Below are positions 33,128 through 42,121 of a stretch of DNA of 64,000 nt, piece after piece. The notes below the pieces were generated by a model, which was not told the origin of the DNA, did no database searches, and saw only the letters and a program-made list of their open reading frames with translations. The DNA is taken from positions 496,001 through 560,000 of the forward strand of contig NZ_FOWC01000005.1 in the NCBI RefSeq assembly GCF_900115345.1, read 5' to 3'. A program made the translations under genes and the position numbers. The number at the start of each line of letters is the position of its first letter. Position 1 is the stretch's first letter. This DNA comes from Amycolatopsis rubida. GTDB lineage: Bacteria; Actinomycetota; Actinomycetes; Mycobacteriales; Pseudonocardiaceae.

Positions 33128-34302
33128 CGCGGCACCCTCGGCAGGTTCAGTCCGGCGGAGGCGATCAGTTCGCGCTGGATCTCGCTGACGCCTCCGCCGA
33201 ACGTCAGCACCAGGTTCCGTTTCGCCAGCACGTCGAGCCATTCGGCGAGTTCGGCGGTGTCCGGGTCGGCGAGGTCGCCATGGCGCCCGACCAGCTCCTC
33301 CAGCAGCCTCCCGATCCGCTGGATTCGCTCGGAGGCGAACACTTTCGTCGCCGAAGCGTCGGCGATCTCGACCGACCCGTGCGCCGCTGCCGCCGCGACC
33401 TGCCAGTTCAGCAGTTCGTTGACCCGCGCGACCGCGAACGTCTCGGCCAGCACCGCGCGCACGTCCGGCAGGTCGAGCAACGCCGTGCCGTCCGGGGTCT
33501 TCCGCGCCGCCGCCCACGCCCACACGCGGTCGTGCAGGCCGCCGACGCGCCCGGCCGGGCCGAGCATCACGCGCTCGTGGTTGAGCTGTGCCGTGATCAG
33601 CCGCCAGCCGCGGTTTTCCTCCCCCACCAGCATGTTCGCCGGCACCCGGACGTCCTCGTAGAACGTCGCGTTGACGTGGTGCGCGCCGTCGCAGGTGATG
33701 ATCGGCGTCCACGAATAGCCGGGGTCGCGGGTGTCCACGATCAGGATGGAGATGCCCTTGTGCTTCGGCGCGTCCGGATCCGTGCGCACGGCGAGCCACA
33801 CGTAGTCCGCGTCGTGCCCGCCGGTGGTGAAGATTTTCTGGCCGTTGATCACGTAATCGTCGCCGTCGCGGACCGCGCGGGTGCGCAGCGAGGCGAGGTC
33901 GGTGCCGGCCTCCGGTTCGGTGTAGCCAATGGCGAAGTGCACTTCCCCGGCCAGGATCTTCGGCAGGAACCTCGCTTTCTGTTCCTCGGTGCCGAATGCC
34001 TGCAACGTCGGCCCGACCGTCTGCAGCGTGACCGACGGCAGCTGGACGTCCGCGCGGGCGGCTTCGTCGACGAAGATGTGCTGCTCGATCTCGCCGAAAC
34101 CGCCGCCGCCGTACTCCTTGGGCCAGCCGACGCCGAGCTTCCCGTCGCGGCCCATCCGGCGCACGACGTCGCGGTACACCTGTCCGTGCCGCTCCCGCAG
34201 CAAGGCCCGGCGCTCGTCGGCGGTCAGCAGGCCCGCGAAGTACTCGCGCAGCTGCGCCCGCAATTCCTGTTGCGCGGCCGTCAGTTCGATGTGCATGCTC
34301 AT
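33124..34302 (-). CDS. chsE2: Acyl-CoA dehydrogenase subunit ChsE2 (FadE29)
   Basis: A 392-residue acyl-CoA dehydrogenase: GVGWPKEYGGGGFGEIEQHI near the N-terminus, IGYTEPEAGTDLASLRTRAV (FAD/substrate), GQKIFTTGGHDADYVWLAVR and the C-terminal GGVSEIQRELIASAGLNLPR. ChsE1 and ChsE2 form an alpha2beta2 enzyme that desaturates the three-carbon side-chain CoA ester. Coupled to chsE1 and chsH2 through ATGA overlaps. Confidence 0.9.
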   Translation of the reverse strand: MSMHIELTAAQQELRAQLREYFAGLLTADERRALLRERHGQVYRDVVRRMGRDGKLGVGWPKEYGGGGFGEIEQHIFVDEAARADVQLPSVTLQTVGPTLQAFGTEEQKARFLPKILAGEVHFAIGYTEPEAGTDLASLRTRAVRDGDDYVINGQKIFTTGGHDADYVWLAVRTDPDAPKHKGISILIVDTRDPGYSWTPIITCDGAHHVNATFYEDVRVPANMLVGEENRGWRLITAQLNHERVMLGPAGRVGGLHDRVWAWAAARKTPDGTALLDLPDVRAVLAETFAVARVNELLNWQVAAAAAHGSVEIADASATKVFASERIQRIGRLLEELVGRHGDLADPDTAELAEWLDVLAKRNLVLTFGGGVSEIQRELIASAGLNLPRVPR

Positions 34303-35366
34303 CCCGCCACTCGTTCACCCAGCCGGCCGAGCCGGTGCGCCGCTCCCCCGACCGTGCGGCCGAGGTCCTTCACTGCCGAGGAATACCGGTGCAGCGGATA
34401 GGTGCGGTCGACGCCGACGCCGCCGTGCAGGTGATGGCAGATCGCCAGCGCGGACGGAGCTTCCGCAGTCAGCCAGTACGCGGCGATGTCCAGCTCGGTG
34501 TCCGCGTCCAATCCGGACGCCAGCCGCCACACCGCCGACACCGCGGCCAGATGCACGGTGCGGGAAGCGACGTAGACGTCCGCGATCTGCTGTGCCACCG
34601 CCTGGAAGGTCGCGAGCGGACGGCCGAATTGCGTGCGCTCGCCGACGTGCTGGGCTGTTAGCGCCAAGGCTCCGGCCAGCAGGCCGTCGCCGAGCGCGAG
34701 CGCTCCAGCCAACGCGTAGCGGTGCAGCGTCTGCAACGCATGCCCTGCCGTGCGGTCACGCAACAAGTCCGCTTCGCTCACCCGCGCGCCGTCGAACCGC
34801 ACGGTGTACTCCGGCGTGCCAGTCGCGTTGTACGCGGGCAGCACTTCGACCCCGTCTGCGCGCGGATCCACCAGCGCGACGCCAGTGCCTCCCGGCAACG
34901 CGATCGGCGTGAGAATGCGCGTCGCCTCCGCGGCGTACGGCACGTGCGTCTTGACGCCGGTCACCGCCCAGGAACCGTCCGCCGCCGCACCGCTGGTCCC
35001 GGGGATGGAGGTCAGCGGTGCGGACGGCTCGTGCAAGGCGGCAGTGAGAATGGTCTCCCCCGCCGCGGCGGGCGGCAGGAACTCAGCGCGCTGCGCCGGG
35101 GTGCCCAGGGCCTCGATCGGCAGGATCCCGAGCGCCAGTACGGCGTACGCGGGCACCGCCGCCGCGGCCCGGCCCACCTCGGTGAGCACCGGGGCGACGT
35201 GGTCGACGCCGAGCCCGTCGCCGCCGAGGTCGGCGGGCAGGGGCAGGGCGAGCAGGCCCGCGCCGGCCAGCGCTCGCCACTGGTCGGCGGGCTCGTCGGT
35301 CTTCCCGAGCACTTGCGCGGCGAGCGAGGTGATCTCGCCCTGCGTATCGTCGGGGGTGAAGTCCAC
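34299..35366 (-). CDS. chsE1: Acyl-CoA dehydrogenase subunit ChsE1 (FadE28)
   Basis: A 355-residue acyl-CoA dehydrogenase-like protein beginning MDFTPDDTQGEITSLAAQVLG at GTG 35366. GLLALPLPADLGGDGLGVDHV, GDGLLAGALALTAQHVGERTQFGRPLATFQAV and CHHLHGGVGVDRTYPLHRY are the family motifs; the last supplies FAD contacts. First gene of the igr-type operon; the KstR box ends 21 bases upstream of this start, and an extension to 35507 would run through the operator. Confidence 0.88.
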   Translation of the reverse strand: MDFTPDDTQGEITSLAAQVLGKTDEPADQWRALAGAGLLALPLPADLGGDGLGVDHVAPVLTEVGRAAAAVPAYAVLALGILPIEALGTPAQRAEFLPPAAAGETILTAALHEPSAPLTSIPGTSGAAADGSWAVTGVKTHVPYAAEATRILTPIALPGGTGVALVDPRADGVEVLPAYNATGTPEYTVRFDGARVSEADLLRDRTAGHALQTLHRYALAGALALGDGLLAGALALTAQHVGERTQFGRPLATFQAVAQQIADVYVASRTVHLAAVSAVWRLASGLDADTELDIAAYWLTAEAPSALAICHHLHGGVGVDRTYPLHRYSSAVKDLGRTVGGAAHRLGRLGERVAG

Positions 35367-35387
35367 TCCGGTCTCCCTCCACCTAGG

Positions 35388-35401
35388 TGGAACACGTTCT
35401 A
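35388..35401. promoter_or_regulatory. KstR operator for the igr operon
   Basis: TGGAACACGTTCTA matches TnnAACnnGTTnnA perfectly. It lies 22 bases upstream of chsE1 and 92 bases upstream of the divergent alpha/beta hydrolase at 35493. Confidence 0.88.
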
Positions 35402-35492
35402 TTTTTAGCCGGAATGGGCTGGCTCGGCAACCCCCAGGACCGGGGCCCGGGCGGTAGATCGACAGGACGAGCAGGGAGGGCGGCACGCCGAC

Positions 35493-36431
35493 GTGGGTGC
35501 GGAACAAGTTCTCAAATCAGCGCTGGGCGACGTCGGCTGGCAAGCAACGCGCAAGCTCGCGACCATCCCGCCCACCGCGGGTGTCCCCGACCCGGAGCCG
35601 CTGTCCCTGCCCGGCCGCGGCCACACCGTCGCGGTGGACGTCGGCCCGCGGCACGCACCCGCGGTGATCCTGCTGCACTCGGTCGCCTGCACCGGCCTGC
35701 TCACCTGGTACCCCGTGCTGAAACGGCTGTCGGCGAACCACCGGGTGGTGGTGTTCGACCAGCGCTGGCACGGCCAGGGCATCCGCTCGCACGACTTCAG
35801 CCTCGAAGACTGCGCGGACGACGTGGTCGCGGTCGCGGATGCGCTGGGCATCGACCAGTTCATGGTCGCGGGCTACTCGATGGGCGGCATGGTCGGCCAG
35901 CTGACCGCCCGCCGCTGTCCGGACCGCGTCACCGGCCTGGTGCTGTGCTCGACGGCGAGCAACTTCCGCCGCGGCGTCCGGCAACGCGTGGCCCTCGACC
36001 TGTTCGGCCGCACCCTGCACCTGCTGCGCGACCAGGCCCGCATCGGCCTGGTCCCCGGCGAACCCCGCCGCGAACGCCTCGCCCGGCTGGAGGACCACCG
36101 GTGGGCGCTGGAGGAGTTCCGCTCGACCAGCCCGTGGGCGATCGCGGTCGCGCTGGACGAGATCGGCCGCTTCGACTCGACGCCGTGGCTGCACACGCTC
36201 GACCTGCCCGCCGCGGTGGTGGTGACTTCCCGGGACGGGTTCATCGCGCCCGCGCACCAGCGGAGCCTGGCGCGGCGGATCGCCGGGGCGGCGACGTACG
36301 AGATTCCGGCGGGGCATACCGCGTGCGTGTTCGCGGCGGACCAGTTCGTCGCGGCGTTGACGGCGGCGTGCACTTCGGTGCAAGCCGCACTCGCCGACAG
36401 TGCGCCGCCGCCGGCCAGCGCGGCGTCCTGA
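35493..36431 (+). CDS. Alpha/beta hydrolase
   Basis: A 312-residue alpha/beta hydrolase. PAVILLHSVACTGLLTWYPV is the oxyanion strand, VVFDQRWHGQG the next, and VAGYSMGGMVGQL holds the nucleophile Ser. ATYEIPAGHTACVFA supplies the His. The start GTG 35493 has GGAGGG 12 bases ahead. It is divergent from the igr operon and shares its KstR region, so it may belong to the regulon; a lipid or steroid ester substrate is possible but not shown. Confidence 0.78.
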   Translation: MGAEQVLKSALGDVGWQATRKLATIPPTAGVPDPEPLSLPGRGHTVAVDVGPRHAPAVILLHSVACTGLLTWYPVLKRLSANHRVVVFDQRWHGQGIRSHDFSLEDCADDVVAVADALGIDQFMVAGYSMGGMVGQLTARRCPDRVTGLVLCSTASNFRRGVRQRVALDLFGRTLHLLRDQARIGLVPGEPRRERLARLEDHRWALEEFRSTSPWAIAVALDEIGRFDSTPWLHTLDLPAAVVVTSRDGFIAPAHQRSLARRIAGAATYEIPAGHTACVFAADQFVAALTAACTSVQAALADSAPPPASAAS

Positions 36432-36434
36432 CGG

Positions 36435-37184
36435 CTACGCGGCCGAGTCTCGCTCCGGCTCCAGCAGATCCCGGATCGCCCGGGGAACGGCCTCCGGAGC
36501 GAGATGACGGTCGGCGAAGGCCAGCGCCGGATGCCGGCCGACGCAGTAACTCGTCGTCGCCTCCCGCAGCATCCGCTCGTCGTTGGCGTCGTTCCCGAAC
36601 GCCGTGTACCCGGATTCGGCGATCCCCAGCCGGACGAGCGCGTGATGTTTGGTGATCCCGCTGGGCGCCACGTCGACGATGCCTTCCTCGGGATGCACGC
36701 TGATCGAAAGCCCGGTCTCCCGAAGCCGGCGCAGCACGTCCGGGCGGGAGGTGAAGAGGACGACCTTGGAATACCGTTCGATCTGCTCCCGGCTGACGTT
36801 CGAGGCGAGTTTCCCGGCGTCCAGCTGCCGGAAGATCTTGTGCGCTTCGTCGCCGGTGTAGGCGTAGTCCCAGTCGCCGTCGATCAGCACCTTGAGATCG
36901 TGCTCGTCGATGATCCGGTCGAGCACCCGGCGGTCCTCCCGGGCGATGCCGAGAACCTGGAGTTCGCCGTCGCTGCGGGAGAAGGCGCCGTTGCCGCCGA
37001 CGAGCGTCTCGTCGTGGAATTCGGCGGGCAGCACCGGCAGCAGATCCCGGATCGGGCGCGCGGAGGCGAACACCAGCCGGACCCGGCCCCGGAGCGCACT
37101 CAACGCCTCGGCGATCGCCGGCGCTATCGAGACACCGTCGAAGCAGATCGTCCCGTCGACATCGAACACCACCGTCTTCCCCAC
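36435..37184 (-). CDS. HAD-superfamily hydrolase (Cof-like)
   Basis: A protein of about 249 residues. VVFDVDGTICFDG holds the nucleophile Asp pair, LVFASARP motif II, and FGNDANDERMLREA motif IV; a type IIB cap sits between. Such enzymes dephosphorylate sugars, phosphorylated cofactors or nucleotides. GTG 37184 is preferred over TTG 37193. It converges on the alpha/beta hydrolase with three bases between stops. Substrate unknown. Confidence 0.8.
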   Translation of the reverse strand: MGKTVVFDVDGTICFDGVSIAPAIAEALSALRGRVRLVFASARPIRDLLPVLPAEFHDETLVGGNGAFSRSDGELQVLGIAREDRRVLDRIIDEHDLKVLIDGDWDYAYTGDEAHKIFRQLDAGKLASNVSREQIERYSKVVLFTSRPDVLRRLRETGLSISVHPEEGIVDVAPSGITKHHALVRLGIAESGYTAFGNDANDERMLREATTSYCVGRHPALAFADRHLAPEAVPRAIRDLLEPERDSAA

Positions 37185-37233
37185 GGACCGCAAGTTACCA
37201 CCGTCGCCGGGCGGGCAGCACGCTCGCGAGGAG

Positions 37234-38628
37234 TCACACCGGCGCGGCCTTGCTCAACTCGTCCATCGCCTCCGGCAGCGCGTCCGCCAGCGGCCACAGG
37301 TCCTTCACCAATTCCTTGGCCCCCAGCAACCCGACCCCGACCTTGCCGTCAGTGGACAGCACCGTGATGTTGAGCCCCGCGCCGTGAAACACCGGCCCGA
37401 GCGGGTACAGCCCGGTGATCCGCGCCCCCAGCAAATACAACGGCATCGGCGGCCCGGGAACATTCGAAATGATCAGGTTGTGCACCACCGGATGCCGTTC
37501 GGCCAGCCGCAGCGCCGAATACGCGCGCACGCCGAGCCCGAAGACCGACGCCGGGGAGAACTGGGCCCAGTCGGCGAGCATGTCGGCGTCGATGTCGTAA
37601 TGGTGGTCCTTCGCCCGCCGGTTCGCCTCGGCCAGGAAGAACACGCGCGCCGCCGGGTCGGGCAGATGCGTTGGCAGCGAAGCGAAAAAGGCCGAGACCT
37701 GGTTGCTGCCGTGATCGCGTTCCGTGCGTTCGTGCACCGACACCGGGACCGTCGCCACCAGCGGGTCGCCCGGCAGCTCGCCGCGACCGAGCAGGAATTG
37801 CCGCAGGGCACCGGAAACCAGCGCCAGCACCACGTCGTTCACGGTGACGCCGAAAGCGTCCTTCACCTGCTTCACCGCATCGAGGTCCAGCTGCGCGAAC
37901 GCGACCGAGCGATGACCGGTGATGGTGCCGTTCAGCGAGGTCCGCGGCGCGGTGAAGGGCACCGGCATTCCCTTGCCGCGCAAAGTTTTCATCGCCCACT
38001 TCGGCACCAGCCCCAGCAGCTCCGGCAGCAGCCGGGCGACCTCGAACGGCCGGTGCAGCAGCGAATCGGCGCTCTCGCGCAGCAGCCGAAGCCGGGTGGG
38101 GAGACCGTCGTTGTGGCGCTCGCCGGCGGGCAGCTCCGGCAGCGGCGCGTCGGGTTCGAGCCCGGCGAGGTAGCCGATCAGGCTGGCCCCGCCGACGCCG
38201 TCGACGCTCGCGTGGTGCATTTTCAGCAGCACCGCCAGCCGTCCGTCCGGCAGGCCCTCGATCACGTAGCACTGCCACAGCGGATGCGCGCGGTCGAGCC
38301 GCTGTCCGGCGATGTGCGCGCACATCTCGGCGAGTTCGCGGTCGTCGCCCGGCGCGGGCAGGCCGATCCGGTGCACGTGGTTGTCGAGGTCGAAATCCTC
38401 GTCCTCCACCCACACCGGATGGTTCAGGTTCCAGAGCGGATTGTGGAGTTTGCGGCGGAACGCCGGGAGCACCGCGACGCGTTCGGCGAGGCGGCGCTTG
38501 AACTCGGGGAACGCGTAGCCGCCGGGCATGGTCGAACCGTCGAGGGTGAGCAGGCCGCAGACGTGCAGGACCTGCGAGGGCGTCTCCAGATAGAGGAAGC
38601 TCGCGTCCAGCCCGCTCAGTCGCTGCAT
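37234..38628 (-). CDS. Wax ester synthase/diacylglycerol acyltransferase (WS/DGAT)
   Basis: A 464-residue bacterial WS/DGAT. It starts MQRLSGLDASFLYLETP, carries the active-site KMHHASVDGVGG (His138-His139-x3-Asp143-Gly144) and the C-terminal VHNLIISNVPGPPMPLYLLG motif. It esterifies acyl-CoA to diacylglycerol or alcohols for storage lipid. Divergent from the LipC-like esterase; an Rv0220/Rv0221-like pair of this kind is known in M. tuberculosis. Confidence 0.9.
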   Translation of the reverse strand: MQRLSGLDASFLYLETPSQVLHVCGLLTLDGSTMPGGYAFPEFKRRLAERVAVLPAFRRKLHNPLWNLNHPVWVEDEDFDLDNHVHRIGLPAPGDDRELAEMCAHIAGQRLDRAHPLWQCYVIEGLPDGRLAVLLKMHHASVDGVGGASLIGYLAGLEPDAPLPELPAGERHNDGLPTRLRLLRESADSLLHRPFEVARLLPELLGLVPKWAMKTLRGKGMPVPFTAPRTSLNGTITGHRSVAFAQLDLDAVKQVKDAFGVTVNDVVLALVSGALRQFLLGRGELPGDPLVATVPVSVHERTERDHGSNQVSAFFASLPTHLPDPAARVFFLAEANRRAKDHHYDIDADMLADWAQFSPASVFGLGVRAYSALRLAERHPVVHNLIISNVPGPPMPLYLLGARITGLYPLGPVFHGAGLNITVLSTDGKVGVGLLGAKELVKDLWPLADALPEAMDELSKAAPV

Positions 38629-38687
38629 GTCTGCCAGCGTAAGGCAGAACCCTGGCCGGGGCGCTCGGCGGAGGTAGCATCGGGCAG

Positions 38688-39926
38688 GTGAAACCGGACT
38701 TCGTGACCCGCCGGGCGGCGCAGCTCGGGCTCGCCGCGCTCGCCGTGGCGCCGCCGAAACCGCGGCCGACCTCGATCCCGGTGTTCTTCGCCGGCTGGCT
38801 CACCGGCGAACTCGCGCCGCACCTGCTCGCGCTCACCGCGGCCGACACCGTGCAGCACGTCGCGCGCCACGGGGTGCGCCGCCCCGGCGACCGGGTCGGG
38901 CTGGCGCTGGCCGGGCTGTCCGCGGCCGGTTTCGCGTCGCTCATCGGGACCTCGCTGAAGGCGCGCCTCGAGGTCGAGGCCGCGCTCGTCGAAGCGCTCG
39001 GCGAGGACTACCGGGACCGGCTGGAGAACCCTTCGGACTTCTCGACTCCGTGGGGACGCCTGCTGATGCCGTTCCGGATGCACGAGCCGGACGTCGTGCG
39101 CGACCGGAATGTCGCTTACGCCCCTGGCGGCAAACGGTTCCTGCTGGACGTCTACCGTCCGCGCGAGACAGTCCGCGACGCACCGGTGCTGCTGCAGATC
39201 CACGGCGGCGCGTGGACGATCGGCAACAAGGAACAGCAGGGCCTGCCGCTGATGCGCCACCTCGCCCGCCGCGGCTGGGTCTGCGTCGCGATCAACTACC
39301 CGCTCTCCCCCGCCTCGCGCTGGCCTGCGCACATCGTGGCGGCCAAGCAAGCGCTCGCCTGGATCCGCGAGCACATCGCCGAGTACGGCGGCGACCCGCG
39401 ATTCGTCGCGGTGACCGGCGGTTCGGCGGGCGGGCACCTGGCCGCGCTGCTCGCGCTGAGCCAGAACGACCCGGCGCTGCAGCCGGGGTTCGAGGAGGCG
39501 GACACGAGCGTGCAGGCCTGCGTGCCGCACTACGGCGTGTACGACATCGCCGCGTCGACCGGCGAGGAGGAAAGCCGGTACCGCCTGGAAAGCCTGATGG
39601 CGCGCCGGGTGTTCGCGCCGGAGCACCGGCTGGACGACTACCTCGCCGCGTCCCCGATGGACCGGGTCGCCGAGGACGCGCCGCCGTTCTTCGTGATCCA
39701 CGGCAAGCACGATTCGCTCGTGCCGGTCGCGGAGGCGCGGGAGTTCGTCGCCCGGTTGCGCGCCAAATCCGCCCACCCGGTCGCGTACGCGGAACTCGCC
39801 GGAGCACAGCACGCGTTCGACGTGTTCCCGTCAATCCGCAGCACCCACGTCGTCCGCGGCGTCGAACACTTCCTCGACTGGGCCCGCGCTCAGGCGTTGA
39901 CCCCGGTCAACGAGAAAAACTCCTGA
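38688..39926 (+). CDS. Hormone-sensitive-lipase-type esterase (LipC-like)
   Basis: A 412-residue carboxylesterase. After about 150 residues of family-specific N-terminal region with hydrophobic stretches come LLQIHGGAWTIGNKEQQG (oxyanion HGGAW), VTGGSAGGHLAALLALS (nucleophile Ser, about residue 246), VIHGKHDSLVPV (Asp) and GAQHAFDVF (His). It is divergent from the WS/DGAT gene. The 3' end overlaps folE on the other strand by 37 bases. Confidence 0.85.
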   Translation: MKPDFVTRRAAQLGLAALAVAPPKPRPTSIPVFFAGWLTGELAPHLLALTAADTVQHVARHGVRRPGDRVGLALAGLSAAGFASLIGTSLKARLEVEAALVEALGEDYRDRLENPSDFSTPWGRLLMPFRMHEPDVVRDRNVAYAPGGKRFLLDVYRPRETVRDAPVLLQIHGGAWTIGNKEQQGLPLMRHLARRGWVCVAINYPLSPASRWPAHIVAAKQALAWIREHIAEYGGDPRFVAVTGGSAGGHLAALLALSQNDPALQPGFEEADTSVQACVPHYGVYDIAASTGEEESRYRLESLMARRVFAPEHRLDDYLAASPMDRVAEDAPPFFVIHGKHDSLVPVAEAREFVARLRAKSAHPVAYAELAGAQHAFDVFPSIRSTHVVRGVEHFLDWARAQALTPVNEKNS

Positions 39927-40492
39927 CGCGACCGGGCGTCCTCGCGCAGCGTGCCCATCAGTGTGGACGTCACCGTGGACGAGCCGGTCGCCCGCACGCC
40001 GCGCAGAGTCATGCAGGTGTGCTCGGCCTCGATCACCACGCCGACGCCCTTCGGGGACAGCTGGTCGCCGAGCCAGCCCGCGATCTGCTTCGTCAGCCGT
40101 TCCTGCACCTGCGGGCGGCACGCGAAATGCTCGACGACCCGCGCCAGCTTCGACAGCCCGAGGATCCGCTCGCCCGGCAGATACCCGACGTGCGCGACGC
40201 CGATGAACGGCAGCAGGTGGTGTTCGCAGACCGACCGGACCGGGATGCCGCGGGCCAGCACCAGCTCGTCGTAGCCCTCGTCGTTGGGGAACGTGGTGAG
40301 GTCGAACGCGCGCGGCGTGAACAGCTCCGCGTACGCGCGGGCCATCCGGCCGGGGGTGCCGCGCAGGCTCTCCGAGTCGAGGCTGATGCCGAGCGCGCGC
40401 AGGAAATCCCCCGCCGCGTGTTCGGCCGCGGCCAGGTCGAAGCCGGGGACGGGCTCGTGGACGACGCGGAGGGCGGTTCCGGACGACTGCAT
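39890..40492 (-). CDS. folE: GTP cyclohydrolase I
   Basis: A 200-residue FolE. GTPGRMARAYAELFTPRAF, VRSVCEHHLLPFIGVAHVGY (Zn ligands Cys and His), LSKLARVVEHFACRPQVQERL and EAEHTCMTLRGVRATGSSTV (third Zn ligand Cys) are all present. It converts GTP to dihydroneopterin triphosphate for folate or other pterins. No other folate genes are nearby. The divergent neighbour is a Cys-rich HTH regulator. Confidence 0.93.
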   Translation of the reverse strand: MQSSGTALRVVHEPVPGFDLAAAEHAAGDFLRALGISLDSESLRGTPGRMARAYAELFTPRAFDLTTFPNDEGYDELVLARGIPVRSVCEHHLLPFIGVAHVGYLPGERILGLSKLARVVEHFACRPQVQERLTKQIAGWLGDQLSPKGVGVVIEAEHTCMTLRGVRATGSSTVTSTLMGTLREDARSRQEFFSLTGVNA

Positions 40493-40633
40493 GGGCGATC
40501 CTCGGGCTTCGGGGCTGGCAGGGCAGGGTTTCGCCTACAAATCTTGGTCTTATCGCCTGACGGAGTCAATGTGACCAGGTGAACAAGCCAGGTAGCGGGT
40601 TCGGGGAACCTCGCTGGGCGTTATCGTGGAGAT

Positions 40634-41344
40634 GTGACGAGTGACCTGGCGACCATCCGCGCGGTAGCGGCGCTGGAGGAGGACCTGCGCCGGGGGATGT
40701 ACGCCTTCATCCGCGACGCCGGCCGCCCGGTGACGCGCGAGGAGGCGGCCGCGGCCGTCGGCATCTCGCGCAAGCTGGCCGCGTTCCACCTGGACAAACT
40801 CGTGACAGCCGGCCTCCTGCGCGCCCGCTACGAAACCGTCGGCGGCGTCCGCAAGGTGGGCCGCGCTCCGAAGGTCTACGAACCCGCCGCGACCGACTTC
40901 GCGATCACCATCCCGCCCCGGCACCCGGACGTCCTGGCCGCGATCCTGGTGGACGCGGTCGCGTCGGCGGCCCCCAGCGAACCGGCCCGCGACGCTGCCC
41001 TGCGCGAGGCCGGACGGCACGGCTCCGCGGCCGGTGCCGCCGAGCGCGAACGTTCCCGGCCAGGCCGGCTGGGCACGGAACGCGGGCTGACGCTGACGAG
41101 CACAGTGCTGGCCCGGCACGGTTTCGAGCCGAACCGCGAGACGCCGGTGTGCCTGCGGCTGCGCAACTGCCCGTTCCAGCCGCTGGCCGGACGCGCGCCG
41201 GACCTGGTGTGCGGGATGACGGACCGGTTCTTGCGCGGGGTCGTGGAAGGACTCCAGGTCCCGGGGGTGGCGACGGCCCGGGTCGCGCCGCGCGACGGCG
41301 GGTGTTGCGTGGAGCTTCGGGGAACCGAGTCAGGCGGTAGTTGA
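40634..41344 (+). CDS. HTH regulator with C-terminal cysteine cluster (SufR-like)
   Basis: A 236-residue protein. The N-terminal winged helix is GRPVTREEAAAAVGISRKLAAFHLDKLVTAGLL; the C-terminal part has Cys in VCLRLRNCPFQPLA, DLVCGM and DGGCCVEL, like the iron-sulfur-sensing SufR/ArsR-type regulators. It may sense iron, Fe-S status or redox. No suf genes are in the window; divergence from folE suggests that folE or itself is the target. GTG start 40634. Confidence 0.78.
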   Translation: MTSDLATIRAVAALEEDLRRGMYAFIRDAGRPVTREEAAAAVGISRKLAAFHLDKLVTAGLLRARYETVGGVRKVGRAPKVYEPAATDFAITIPPRHPDVLAAILVDAVASAAPSEPARDAALREAGRHGSAAGAAERERSRPGRLGTERGLTLTSTVLARHGFEPNRETPVCLRLRNCPFQPLAGRAPDLVCGMTDRFLRGVVEGLQVPGVATARVAPRDGGCCVELRGTESGGS

Positions 41345-41568
41345 CCTGGCCGGCCTCGGCCTGCGGGCGAGGATGTCCCGGATTTCGGCACCGTCGATCT
41401 CGACGGCGAGGAACCAGTTCCCCGCTTGGCCGGAGCCGACTCCGGGCGCACCCGAAGAGGAGCCCTCGCTCCGGGGACGCGGCTTTCCAGGCTCGGCGAA
41501 GGTCGAGCATGAGCGGGCGCTGCCGTGCCCAGGTGCCGGAGCCGGGTCCCGTTGCCGCGCTCGCCGAG
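41345..41568. other. Spacer with possible minus-strand coding remnant
   Basis: No intact gene is seen. On the minus strand, WFLAVEIDGAEIRDILARRP is readable near 41345-41410 and looks like the end of a protein, but nothing recognisable precedes it. It could be a remnant or chance. Confidence 0.3.
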
Positions 41569-42120
41569 CTAGCCGCCGGACGACACCGCGCGCAGCACCC
41601 GGTCCACGTGGGCGGCGGGCCAGTCCTCCGGGAACGGCCGGGTGCGCAGCAGCCAGCGGTGGAAAACCGGGCCCAGCAACAGTTCCGCGCCGTCCTCCGG
41701 GCAGGCGGCCTCGGCGCGGGCCAGGCGGTCGGCGATGGCGCGCAGTTGCGGGCCCAGCAGCCGGTCCAGGACTTCGGCGCCGATGGCCGGATCGGTTTGC
41801 AGTTCGGCGGTCACTGCGCGGAGCAGGCGGTCTGTCGCCGGATCGGTCAGTTCGGCGATCATGCCGTGGACCAGGGTTTCCAGATCCGCGCGAAGATCGC
41901 CGGTGTCCGGGATGGCGACTTCGCCGGAAGCGTCGAGGCTTTGCCCCAGCAGCGCGTCCAGCAGGACCGCGGCGGGCGAGGACCACGTGCGGTACAGCGT
42001 TTGCTTCCCGGCGCCCGCGCGGGCCGCGATGCCCTCCATGGTCAGGCCGCCGAAACCGGATTCGGCGGCCAGGGAGAGCACCGCGGCGTGCACCCGGGCT
42101 CGGGTGCTGGCGCGCGCCAC
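41569..42120 (-). CDS. TetR-family regulator
   Basis: A 183-residue TetR protein: HTH in GFGGLTMEGIAARAGAGKQTLYRTWSS (residues about 22-48) and an all-helical ligand domain. It starts one base after the stop of the SDR gene, so both form one operon with the operator at 42961-42985. Autoregulation and control of the SDR gene are likely. Confidence 0.85.
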   Translation of the reverse strand: MARASTRARVHAAVLSLAAESGFGGLTMEGIAARAGAGKQTLYRTWSSPAAVLLDALLGQSLDASGEVAIPDTGDLRADLETLVHGMIAELTDPATDRLLRAVTAELQTDPAIGAEVLDRLLGPQLRAIADRLARAEAACPEDGAELLLGPVFHRWLLRTRPFPEDWPAAHVDRVLRAVSSGG

Positions 42121-42121
42121 G

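Noticed and set aside
41345..41520. Minus-strand gene fragment with WFLAVEIDGAEI
   Set aside because: Too short, with no recognisable domain upstream; recorded only as a possible remnant.
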